From positions 620,001-684,000 of the forward strand of contig JAACJK010000110.1 in assembly GCA_013368325.1 (NCBI GenBank): a stretch of DNA of 64,000 nt. Direction: 5' to 3'. Made by a program: the position numbers and the translations under genes. The first letter of the stretch is position 1; each line of letters opens with the position of its first letter. This document shows positions 1-10,806 of the stretch, one piece after another. Source of the DNA: Ephemerocybe angulata (Eukaryota; Basidiomycota; Agaricomycetes; Agaricales; Psathyrellaceae). Under the pieces are notes generated by a model. The model had not been told where the DNA came from. It worked only from the letters and a program-made list of their open reading frames with translations, and searched no databases.

Positions 1-2431
1 ACTTGGCGATGACAGCGCTCGGAGAAAGACTCACGGTAGGAAGAACGCTGGCGATGAGCTGACTCCCAGTCACAGAGAGAGCGAGGTCCACGATCATCGC
101 CCTTCGAGCTCTGAGGGACTTGGTAAGAAAAAGGTTGTGAAGCCGAAGGTAAACGACGTACCCTTTGGCAGGCTCACACATCCTCTTGACGACGCGATCG
201 AGAGTGTCCTTCCCGCCTTCTTTGAGGGCTTTAGTGACCGACTTGGAGCCCTGCTCATTGGTCGCGAACTCTAGCAAACCGTCGAGCAAATGGTCTAGAG
301 TCATACGGCGATGCTTCTCAGAGCCGTGCTCCAAGACTAGAAGAAAGTGAGCCAAGAATGTCATCAACGAACGTTGTTCAACGTACTGTGCTGGATGCAG
401 TAGGAGCCCCATTGGTTTTTAGCGACCTCGGCGAAGACATTCATCCCCTGGTTGAGAAGCTCATCGACAATCCCATCCTTGGCATCAGCCTCGAGATTTT
501 CAAACGCGTGCTACAATATCGTCAGAATATCATCAGGGAGCTTATCAAGAGACTCACTTGAACAACGAGCGAACCAGTCTCATGGCACGCTAAGGAGGCC
601 CACTTGCCCTTCAAGGACTTGTTGACGCTATGGAGGCATGGATGAGCGGATTGAAGAACAACTCGAGTCAAAATCGACGCACTAAGCAAAAATAGGAGGA
701 GCGGGGGGCGTCCACGAAAGTTCCATGATCTAGAAGGAGGTGTTGAGTTTCAACCGGTATCGAAGGCACCACCAGTGAACGCCTACCTTGCTCCACACAT
801 GAGATGCGTGTTTATTGACGAGAGTCTGGGCGGGGTCGCCAAGAAGTAGCTCAGAGACGATGACGAGACGAATATCCTCCTCACAGTCGAGCGCTTTCTG
901 CAAGACGTGGCAGCCGTAGCAGTTGGTCGCCAACTCGACAATACGGCCCCTAAGCACCCTGTTAAGTGGACTCGCTCTCGAGCAGAGAGAAGTTGAACTA
1001 TGACGAACCTCATGCAAGCAACAATCTTTCGGCGCTCTTCGACACTAGAGGCGGCCTCAAGGCAGCGCTGGACGGCCCAGTTGCCGAACCTTCATCCCGT
1101 TCTGAGCCCGCAAGACACCTAAGAAGTGAAAGGAACACGTACCTATGGGCCATCATCTCGAAGCCGCGGGCACAGATGGCGTCGACGATCTTTGCTCGCT
1201 CTTCAGCATCGGCCACCTTCAACTTCTGCTGCAGGAAGATCGAAGCTTGCTGGTCCGAAGACTTAATGATGCGGGACACGAAGACATGGTAAGGAGGGGA
1301 CGACGAGGGATGGAGGAGAGACAGGAAGTTGATGGGCTGGAGACGTGTTTGGTCAGATACTTCTCGAGTACATAGCACGGGAGAGTGGACAAACCTCGTG
1401 AGCAGAGGAGAACGATGGAGTCCCTGATGATTGACGAAGGTGGAAGCTGTTCTGCGATCGGGTTCCATCCTGGGAAGAAGTGCCGAAATTGGGATCGTTC
1501 ATGACCTTCTCGCTCAACAGCCTCCAGTCTGGAGCAAGAGAAGAGGAAGACGAGGGCTGGGAGGTCGGTGTCTGGCTCGCCAAGCGCCAGTCGAGCTGAG
1601 AGATCCTCCCGCTATCCTGTCGGCGAGTAGATGGGGTGCTATAAAGCGACTGGGGCATGGTATTGGATGATGAAGTCGGGAAAGAGTCGAAATAGGAGTG
1701 GGAAGTAGGAGTCGGAGCATTCTGCGAGAAAGAGTTGCAGGAGGATAACTGCTGGTTACCAAGGCACTCCTGAAGTTTATCGGAAGGGCCGTTTTCGAAG
1801 AGCAGGGAAGATTGAGGCAGGTACGACTGCAGTTGCTGGTTGACATCATACGACGACGGCGGGAACTTGGCGTCGAATGGGCGAACTGGAGAGAAGTCGG
1901 TGGGCGTCAACAACGCAGAGGAGACAGAAGCAGGTGAGAAATCGGGCGAGTTTGGGATCATCTCCACATTGACATTAACAGATGGCTTTTGAGCAAAAGG
2001 AGCGGGAGAGTTAAGGTTGAGTGTTCGTAGAAGCTGCTCGACATGCTAAGCATATAATGAGAACGGGGCGCAGATGACACGAAGGGGAGTCAAGAACGTA
2101 CTGAGTTATCGTAATCGCTGGGGCTGAAACGCTTCCTGCCATCGCCAATGGCACCGATCTCCCTAGGCGGGCGGGCGGTTCCCTGGGTAGGGACCTGGGG
2201 ACCAAAGACGTCTTCGCGAGTCATACCTGAGAGCCTGTTATCAGTCCTGGGGAGGTGCTCAGACTCTCTCTCTGCAGAGCGAGAGAATGAGTCAAGCTTT
2301 TTGGGCCACGTCTTGTCGGACGGTTGAGGCTGTGGCGCCCAGATAGAGCCAGCGAGGCCAGTAGACTGTCGCTGGCGAGCAGAGGGGGCAGAAGGGGCGA
2401 AATACTGCTGGGCGTTGTCGGCAGAAAGCAT
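1..2431 (-). CDS. Pumilio-family (PUF) RNA-binding protein, partial (3' end beyond left edge)
   Basis: PUF proteins bind short motifs in mRNA 3' UTRs and control decay or translation in the cytoplasm. The start is the ATG at 2431 (MLSADNAQQY). A low-complexity Ser/Pro/Gln N-terminal half follows, split by introns (pieces at about 2431-2100 and 2040-1410). Pumilio repeats then follow over about 1300-1 on the minus strand: QQKLKVADAEERAKIVDAI...GFEMMAHR, FGNWAVQRCLE, RGRIVELATNCYGCHVLQKAL, LACHETGSLVVQHAFE, AEVAKNQWGSYCIQH, LEFATNEQGSKSVTKAL and LALSVTGSQLIASVLP. That is at least seven repeat-like units, so most of the array is inside the window, but the stop codon is not. The repeats are interrupted by several short introns, so only fragments are open in any one frame. 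Family assignment is firm; the PUF subfamily and RNA target are not known. Confidence 0.88.
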
Positions 2432-3941
2432 GGGAAATGGGGGAGATGGTGGTAGTTAGGAAGAAAGAGGCGGGGGCGCTATTTGCCCTTTATATAGCGC
2501 GCCCACGTACCTGAGCATCGCGTTCCAATTTGAGGTAATAGCTTCCCAAATCAAGCAATTAATTGCATTCTGACCCAATTGATCGTAGAATTCGACGTTT
2601 TTGGAGGCAGAAGAGCGCATATATCGCCGGATTTGGCGCCAAAGTACGTCATTCTTTTTGCCTTGCCCGCCAAATAACATACGTCTGTACATGTTTCCCA
2701 CTTTTTCCGCGCATACATTCGCTCGTTTCCCCGCCTAGGGGCATTACAGATACCTCAGAAGAATTTTTATGCTCCTGAGAATAGGTCCTGGGCATCAGAA
2801 GGCATTGATGTAGTTGAGGTCAAGTCAATGTCAACTTCCAGGTAAGCTTCCTGGCCCTTCATAGAACGCATTCGCATCAAATTCCTTCGTCACAGCCGGT
2901 ACGCTCGCAACAAGCTCGCCTTTCTCGGAATCTCAGGCCCATTCGGACAGGACGCCCTGGGAGAGCGTAACTTGGTAGCCTTGGACAGGCACGGTATGGA
3001 CAGGACAATGGCGCCTACGTGTGGGGCCTGGGCGTCTAAACCAGTGATGGAGGTCAAATGCTACCGAAAATTTCAGTAATTCATGTCATCACGAAGAGGG
3101 CGCATTGACCAAAGGAAGCCACAAGGGCGGGCCTTCGGAGTATCGTTCGTCGGCAAGTAGGGAAGCCAGAGATCGGTCCTTTGACTATCGTGGTAGATGG
3201 GTTCACGGCACCTGCGCGATCGACCAGAGGGTATAGTATCGCGTTTTGCGCGCTGGGACGAGTGGGAACTAATTTTGCCCGGGAAAAGTCATATCGTCGT
3301 CTGGACGTCTCTTACAAGACTATAACAGCCCAGCGAGAGGTGAGAGCGATTCGAGTCCGCCAAACGATCGCAATAGAGGAGCCTCAGGCTCGGGTCGATG
3401 TTTCCTTCTTCTCAAGAAGGCACGCCGTACGTCTGGACTCTGTATTAAGGTTAGTCAAAAGGGTATCGAGTATGGCCCCAAGTTCAAACTGTCGGCTCCA
3501 ACCCCCCAGCTTCAGCAAGCTATCCACATTCGACCAGTCGCGCACAGACATAGAACGTGTCGTAGAACCAGAAGCTTCCATTAAGAATGTACTTGACGTT
3601 CCATGACAGTTTCTCTTCACAGACGACTCACGAGGGGATACTCATGGAGTATAAACCCCGTTTGAATCCGACATAGTGGGTTGGTCACCACCACATGATA
3701 ATGGGATGGAACGGGTTGCATGCTGACGCGAATATGGTAGCCCTCTCCCTAAGAGGACTGGTGTATATACTTAGATGTATACACCGGAGGCGAGCCTCTA
3801 CCGCGTTCCAGCATCCTGGCTCTAATGCTGCTGACATCTATAGCTGTAAATGTCGTAATTAGGAGGGGGAAGACCTGAGTAATTTCACTGGGTGGGTCAG
3901 CGAGAGCCCATTACTTAAAATCAGACATCGTACCCACGAGT
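2432..3941. other. Intergenic, upstream of the Pumilio gene; no gene supported
   Basis: This stretch holds the Pumilio promoter and 5' leader. Open frames of up to about 140 codons exist on both strands at 3181-3620, but none shows domain-like sequence and they overlap each other antisense. A short inverted repeat (GGTGTATA / TATACACC) lies near 3751-3776. Confidence 0.5.
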
Positions 3942-5478
3942 TCAGCGCCTAAAGTCGCGGGCTAGCTTGAACTGAAACTCATTCTCACCTCTAAACCTTT
4001 GAAACAACGTCACCAACTCTCCAGATCCCAAGCTGAACCTACCTTTTTTCTTGACCTCGGGAGTGTCGAGCCAGCATGCCCCAATGAGAAGGCGGAAGTG
4101 AGCCAAAAGAGGCGGTGTGTTACCCTTGACACAGGCCCATGTCGTTAACAGACCCGGCCACTCAAGTGCGTTGCGTAATCGACTGAACCATCGGACAACC
4201 GCACAGTATCTTAGAGAAAAAGGCTGAGCCCATAATAGACTGTATATGCGTAGCAAAGCAGTGATAGCCATACATACCTGCATTGTGGCATCCATTATCG
4301 GTTGAGCTGGTTTTACCATAAGTGCTCTGAATCAGCAAAGTGAGATGTGAAGATGCACTCCAAAACGAGGAGATCACAGTCACCCATCTGGTATCACAGA
4401 GCCAGAGGCTAAAGAACTAATGCACTTAACCGTCTAAATGTCAGAAAACTCAGAAGGCACTCGCCACCGGGACACAATTTGAAACTACTCGCCACAGCCT
4501 CGTCAATGAAGCACTTCCTGAAGGAGGTAACAGATACTTAACGCCCAAAGGGATATCTCTGATTCTAGAAAATGCGGAGCCGGAGAAAGTTGATTAGTCT
4601 TATTCGAGCTGTAAAAGAACAATGACAGTCGCAGGCCATGAGTCCCAGCTTGGTCCCAGCCCAGCTTGACTGCGCGATATCAAAATAGTTGAGCAGATAC
4701 GCCCACGCTCCCGACGGAGCAGTGTCGACGACAACGAGCGACAACGCACAAACTTGAAAGAGTGCCATATCCCCGGGATATCATCTGCCAAAACATCGCA
4801 GTTACCAGCCTTGAGCACCACCACCACCACTACCACCTAGGCCGCACTTCGTCCTACAGCGTCCACGCCAACTGAATGGACCTGCGCAGAACATCCGTGA
4901 AAGTCGCGCCCCGTGGGTGCTGGACCTACGCAAGGTCTCTCAGCGACCCCTCAGTCTGATATGTAGTCAGCTTGAAACGAGTACGGATTGTTAGCGAAAT
5001 GAGGTGTAAATGGGCAAGCGAATGAATTGAACGGGAGACCTGCGCAGTCAAACAAGTCTGACGCATCGTACTGGCAGACAGCCTGCTTACGACCTCAAAG
5101 TGGGCGCGACTAACGGCGACCATTGACACGCTGAGGACCTCGAGGACGAGAGCAATGATGTTCCCGAAGCAGAGTTGTCCATGCGATTCAGCCAATTCTT
5201 GGCCTTCTCTGACGGACGCAGACCATGCAAGAATAGCCAATAGGTGGTCGCGCCAAAGACCCGACACATCGTTAGCACACCGATCATGATAAGAAATGTC
5301 ACTGAATACTCACGCGCCGGTAATCACTCCTGCAAATGAATAGAGAGCCAGGTCGGCGGAATGTCTAAGCAACGAAAATAACGGCTTCACGTACTGGGAA
5401 CCCATTTCGCAAGCATCATCGTGCAACGATTGGTGGACGGTGTCACCGTCTGGCCTGCTGACTGAACTGAATGGCATG
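3942..5478 (-). CDS. Candidate multi-exon gene of unknown function
   Basis: I do not recognise a product. The minus strand holds several protein-like stretches with plausible splice sites. One runs from the ATG near 5478 (MPFSSVSRPDGDTVHQSL) to a donor in CCCA|GTACGTG. Another is ADLALYSFAGVITGA followed by GTGAGTATTC. A third near 4770-4600 reads APSGAWAYLLNYFDIAQSSW. A stretch near 4200-4040 reads WFSRLRNALEWPGLLTTWAC and continues to a Lys-rich end. Hydrophobic runs suggest a membrane or core-buried protein, but no motif fixes a family and I could not join all exons in one frame. It could equally be a decayed gene. Confidence 0.22.
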
Positions 5479-7033
5479 GTCAATCATACTGCACCTATTC
5501 CTTTATTCTGTTAACTCCTCCGACCAGAGGGTGCACCGATCCATGGCGCCAATGGGGGGAGCGCAGTGGGAGGGACCTCCGCAGTGGTGCTCTCGGCTTA
5601 CTTGGCCATTTGGCCGAGAGCACCAGGTTGACCGTTGACCGCCGTTTAGCTTCAAGGCCGAACCAGTCACGGCAACGCAGTGACCTTGCAGCAACCACAG
5701 ATATTCGCACTCTGTCACAGACGGCTAAACGATTCTCCTGTTCCTAGAGTGCCACTGTGGTGGACCGCCCAAAACACCGTCGATGCCAGGCTTTACATCG
5801 GAAAAAATGTGTGTGACGCCACGGAATGAAATCTATTGAGACGGAATGGTAAGTGAATGGCAGTATTGTGAAGGAAACCGAGATAGACATAAGCTGGACA
5901 TTTCACGGCTCAACTTGAACAACCGCTCAGTTGGCTGAGAGATCGACGTCGTAAGAAATGACCGAGAAGAGATGCACTTGGCCACAACACGTACCCTGAT
6001 GAATCAGAAACAGTACCATACGTCCGGCCATTCCGTTGGAATACACGATGCAATTACCAACGGAGATCCGAGGTTGAAGGTGAAGATGATATCAAACCTG
6101 GTTGTCCAAGCTTTTGAGGCTTGATATACGACATCCAACGCAAGATTTCTCCAGATATCACTTGGAGTGGGCCTCGTACTAGATGCGAGCGGTTAGATTC
6201 TAACCGAGATCGATTGGCATGAACATCAAGCGGGGTAGACCTGAAAATCGAGGTCAATGAGTACCAAAGCAAGGAGGTGGCTTACTGCACCTTGACGTGT
6301 TGATTCACTGTTCCTCTCAGAAACAGTCGACATCCACAATGTTCTACGAAACTTGGGTAAGGGATTTAGTAAGGATCGTAACAACCCTTCGCCATTTGAC
6401 CGGTCCCCTGGCTCAAATGGCTCAAACCTGGCATGGGTTCAATTCAATACACATGAACGTTTTAGCTGAACGAACGACTCACCTTGAAAGCTCGGTGTTG
6501 AAAGACCGAAGCGTCCCAATAGCCCCACTTGTGAATCCAGGTTCAATACCGAGGTACGTATACTTTGTCGTAAATCTCCGAGTCCAAGAATACTAAGCAG
6601 AGAAAATGTCGGGCCTTCCCAACGCAGCGAGGTTTTCTCCTCTTCCCTCACCGAAGCAGCTTCCAAATCTGCCCCTCGGGCTGCAAGGCCAGAGTTCCCA
6701 ACTCGACTCGCTTTACATAGACCCGGTCCTCTCTTTCTCGTCATCGATCTTCAACTTACCGTTTCAGCTGTATTGCACTGCGCCAGTCAGTACACAGAGG
6801 CAAGCAGCGTGAGCTCATGAGGGGCATGTGTACGTCACGACGTGCGCATGAGCGCAGGTTTCGCTGTTCGTTTCCAACAATAGCTGCCAGTGAGAACTGC
6901 GTCGAAGGACATAGTTCATATGTGTGTCAGAAGCACTAGGAAAGGGGTGTGAGGGGCAGGTCCTGAATATCGAAGTCGAAGGTCGAAGCGTGTTCACACC
7001 TGCAAGAGTCTGTGACCTGTCTGGCTGTCATTA
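5479..7033. other. Intergenic; no gene supported
   Basis: There are only short overlapping frames and no recognisable protein. It contains a strong hairpin (listed separately at 5586-5624) and abuts the MITE that begins at 7034. Confidence 0.45.
5586..5624. repeat. Perfect 12-bp inverted repeat (hairpin)
   Basis: GGTGCTCTCGGC at 5586-5597 is exactly complementary to GCCGAGAGCACC at 5613-5624, leaving a 15-nt loop. It could be a regulatory palindrome, part of a terminator or 3' end, or a mobile-element remnant. Nothing nearby decides between these. Confidence 0.6.
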
Positions 7034-7590
7034 GACCTGTGACCGGTGCCGCTCTATGAGGCGTGCCGACCTCGATAGAGGGACCTGCGGATTTGATTAT
7101 AAATTTGGCTGGAACGATTTCCGGCGTCCATAAAAGGAAATGGCACCTGCTCATGAATTCAGTTTTCTTTGCATTTGAGCATTCAGAGCCCAATGCACAG
7201 GTGAAAGAGAATATATTACCTTTAAAAGTGTCTATGTCCCCAACAGGCTCAAGAATCACATTCTCAGACAACCAACGGATGAAACACAGGCTTCCTGGGT
7301 GTGCAGGCCAACGAAGCCGAGACCTTGTACCTTGAGAAAGGGTTCTGTTCATTTCTATTGGAAAAACGGTCTTCAAAGCGTTACATGCATACTATAGTGT
7401 ACTCTGAGAGTCTCTAAAGATTAAACGGGAAGGATGGAGAGCTACGCAGAGGGAATCGCATTTTATAGAGGGTGCCATTTCCTTTTTTGGGTGGCGGCAA
7501 ACGCCGAAAATCGCTCCTGCCAAAAAAAATATTAAATCCGCCAGTCCCTCTATCGAGGTTTGCCTCATAGAGCGGCACTGGTCACGAGTC
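7034..7590. mobile_element. Non-autonomous TA-flanked MITE (Tc1/mariner-like), 557 bp
   Basis: Long terminal inverted repeats are visible. The left arm (about 7034-7146) starts GACCTGTGACCGGTGCCGCT and the right arm (about 7472-7590), read in reverse complement, starts GACTCGTGACCAGTGCCGCT. The arms stay alignable for about 110 bp down to a shared GGAAATGGCAC end, with scattered substitutions and small indels. The dinucleotide TA flanks both ends (7032-7033 and 7591-7592), the usual target duplication of Tc1/mariner elements. The interior of about 325 bp has no transposase, so it is non-autonomous. Arm divergence suggests it is not a very recent insertion. Confidence 0.8.
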
Positions 7591-8008
7591 TAGGCTGTCA
7601 TCGTGATGATCAAGGATGATCAAGTCTATTTTTCGATGCGTTGGGATGGGTCCAAGCAACCGGCCCTCACGGGGTTCGAAGATGCAATGATCGCCTGCTC
7701 AGTGAGCACAGAAGCTGACTGAAATCTTCTTAGGTGAGTTTCAGGCAACCTCATGGAACCCAGGCTCACAGCCAGACTACCTCGAGAACAGGGCAACAGG
7801 ACCGTAGTCCGCGGTATAGATAGCAATAGTGTGTGTTGACAAGGAAGCTCTAGTCTATGTAAGATGCAAGAAATGACATGAAGTGAGATGCCGTGAGATG
7901 ATGTGTGTCCAGTATGTGCATAGGTATCAAGAATAAAGACCAAAGATGCCCGAGATGTGCATAGAAATAAGATAAATACCAGTCGACCAAGCTTGAACCA
8001 AGAATAAC

Positions 8009-10806
8009 TCAAAGACTTCTGCGGCTCATGAGAAAGGCGCACTCGAATCCGGGGGTGAGAGGATCCAACCCTCCGACCGCATGCCTCCAATTCCCGACAA
8101 ACGTATCCCGTCCATAGATGTACCCGTAATAGATCATATATCCTTCGGCTTCCCCATCGCGGTTGACCTGTATTAGCTTAATCAGGGTATAGCAATGAGT
8201 GGGGGAGAACCAAGGTACACTTACAGATATCCGCATAATGGCAATCAGCCCATCCCATGGCCGCACACGACCATAGTAGATGTTCTTTCCCCAAGCCAAT
8301 CTATGCTGTTCATCCATGCCTCCAGTGATGACGACGTCCTCGATGCCTTCTCCACATTGCTCGACCCTGTAGCGGTCGTGACTCCTCCGAATGGGTTCAT
8401 TGAGGTACTTCCCAGAGGCATCCAGCACTCCCGAATGACCCTCTTCGTTATCCTGGTCCTCGTCTGTTTCTTCATCCTCTTCCTCTCCCGCTTCCTCCAC
8501 ACCCGAATCCTCGTCCCCAGATTCAGCTCCAGGACTGCGTGAAACAGACCGCGAAGGTGGAACAATACCTTCGAGTTCATCGTCCTCTTCGTCCTCGTCG
8601 AAATCAATATCAACCAACTCTTCTTCTTCCTCCGCTTCCTCGTCATCCGTGTCCTCTGCCTTGATAGACCCCAACCCAACACTTGCGAACATACTCTCTA
8701 CCTCTTCTGCGTGCCTTTCCCTGCCCTTCCCCTTCCCCTGCTTCACTCGATGCAACGAGAATATGCTATCCCTCAGTTCAATCTCATCCCTCTCCCTCCT
8801 ACTCTTCAAGAACGCCTCCCTTTCCGTACACCTGAGACACCCAGGGTGCGTCACCGGGACAACCTCCCCGCTAAGCTCGTCCTTCTCCCTCCGACACAAC
8901 TTCGAGCCCTCCTTCGCTTCAACCATTCTTTCATGACAACTCTTCCTCCCCACATCGTACTTCTCATACGTACACACCCTCACATGCTTCTTCCCTCCCA
9001 ATTCCGTCGCAGCAAGCGGCCCTACAGGCCCTCCCATCTCCAGGGCATGCCTTCGAGGAAGACCCGTATGGGCTGGCAGGGTCGAGACGATAAACTGGGT
9101 GGAACTCATATCTCCATTGGCGAGCGCAGCCTCTCCGACAAACCGGTCCTTCATCACCCCTGCGTCGAGGGCCTCCTCACGCTCTACCCACCTCAGACTC
9201 CCAATCGGGCCGGGGAGCCATGCGTTCGCCAAACTCATGTCGATAGGCACGTCCGTCTTCTCAGGCTTCTCCTTGCTCGTCGAGATGTCAATGGATATTT
9301 CCATCGGGTCGGCGAGGGGTATGGGCGATGTAGCAGAGGTAGCAGGTGTACGTACGAACCCATGTTCGTGCAGCCGCATGATGAGAGGTCGAGCACTGAA
9401 GATGATGTTCTCTTCTGAGAACTCGGGCGAACGGTCAGCTCTCGAAAGCAATTCCGTCATCGGCGCCCCATCGCTGGCCTGCACAAACGTCAGACTCTCA
9501 GATTACATGGAAGCACGGTCCGACTTACGAACTGGATACCCTGCCACAAGCCACTCAACATTCCCCTCACATACACGCTCCCCAGCCTCCATTTCGGCTG
9601 CTTCGTAAACACGTCCCCACATAACCTCGACCGCCACCAATCGACGTCAAATTTCCGGCTTTCATCGTCCCGCGGCCAGGCCACCATGCTCCCGTCTTCC
9701 GCAGGACACACCGGCCCGCCACGTTCCCAGTCCCATACAACTGGTGCAGGCAGCTTGGCTGCCTTGTGCTGGTTGAAGTCTGCGAGATCTTCTTGGGTTA
9801 GCCCGGCAGTTGTAGGACTGGAACGCGTGGCAGGGAGGCGAGAATTCCGGAAGAAGGGATTCACTTCGCGCCTCGACCAATATAGTAGCTTCGCCACGGG
9901 GGAAATAAGGGGTTCAATGAAAGTTGGGTTGCTCTCGTAGTAGCATAGGACGATAGGCGAGGTACGTGATGTGTGGTAGAGCGGATAAGCACCGTGGGGA
10001 GTATTGGTGGTGAATAGGTCGTGTTGGACGGGGTTCGACTTGCCAAGGGGAAGGGTATAGTGATTTGGTGGGACGAGGGACGACGGGTACTGGAAGGGAG
10101 TCAGTTTGCATGATAGAGGAAATCTAAAGCGAACTTACCCTGTACGGGCAGGCAATGTATGGAAAGACGAGCCGAATAATCTCTTCCTTCTGCGCCGGAG
10201 TTTCACGCTGCAAGGATTCTAAGAGAACGTGTTAGGTCGAGGCTCGAGAACCCAAGAGCAAGAATAGGCCGAACCCCTCGTTGTGAACATCCACATAAGC
10301 CACAGGGCACACGCGTTGAGAACGTTCGCCTGCGGCCACATGTCGTTCTCTTCCATTCCTTCGTTCAGCCTCGTCCTAACGAAACGATCCACAAAGCCCA
10401 CGATCCCTGCATGTTGCAGCTGCGCCCGGTTCTTGCCGTCATTGTCCAGCATGGCGACATACGCGAGCGTGAGCTGGGCCTCGAGCTCCGCTTCATCAGA
10501 CGAATCCCCGCTGCGAATGAACCTCAGGAGGTTGCACATCTGGACCAGGTGTCCGTTCAGGTCCCTGGGCCCCGGGGTGAACGCACGTCGGGTGACGGCG
10601 CCAACGTCAAATTTCAGTCTGCAGATATGTGAGTAGAGTGGGGTCCCCGATTCCATGGAGAGCGCCTGGTAGATGGCCTTGTTAGTGAGCAACAGGGGTA
10701 TGAGGGGCGCCGGGGCGCCCAACGGGCTCTGGGCGACGAGCTCATAGGCTATGGACTCAAGGATTTCGCGAGGAAGAGGTCGTCCTTGGGAGAAGGGGAT
10801 GGACAT
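8009..10806 (-). CDS. F-box-like protein with C-terminal YYGRVRPWDG module (paralogue of the gene at 15379-19910)
   Basis: The start is taken at 10806 (MSIPFSQGRPLPREILESIA) because it aligns with the paralogue's MSPGIPFAHGRPLPRHLLEDIA. An in-frame ATG 28 codons upstream is possible. The N-terminus is F-box-like. The middle contains YPSSLVPPNHYTLPLG and GMLSGLWQGIQ, followed by NAWLPGPIGSLRW. Next come a Cys-bearing linker (HPGCLRC), a long acidic Asp/Glu tract and the C-terminal module WGKNIYYGRVRPWDGLIAIM...YYGYIYGRDTFVGNWR. Exons are joined by introns near 10271-10219, 10142-10092, 9532-9483 and 8222-8170; the last splice (ATATCT|GTAAGT...AATACAG|GTCAAC) joins IMRIS to VNRDGE. I estimate about 860 aa. 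Similar C-terminal modules occur in fungal F-box proteins, so a role as an SCF ubiquitin-ligase adaptor is an inference. Confidence 0.8.

Noticed and set aside
3384..3620. 78-codon minus-strand frame with some leucine-rich character
   Set aside because: No F-box, no C-terminal family signature, and overlaps an equally open frame on the other strand.
7640..7690. GGTTCGA-like box resembling a tRNA B box
   Set aside because: No matching A box or cloverleaf stems around it.
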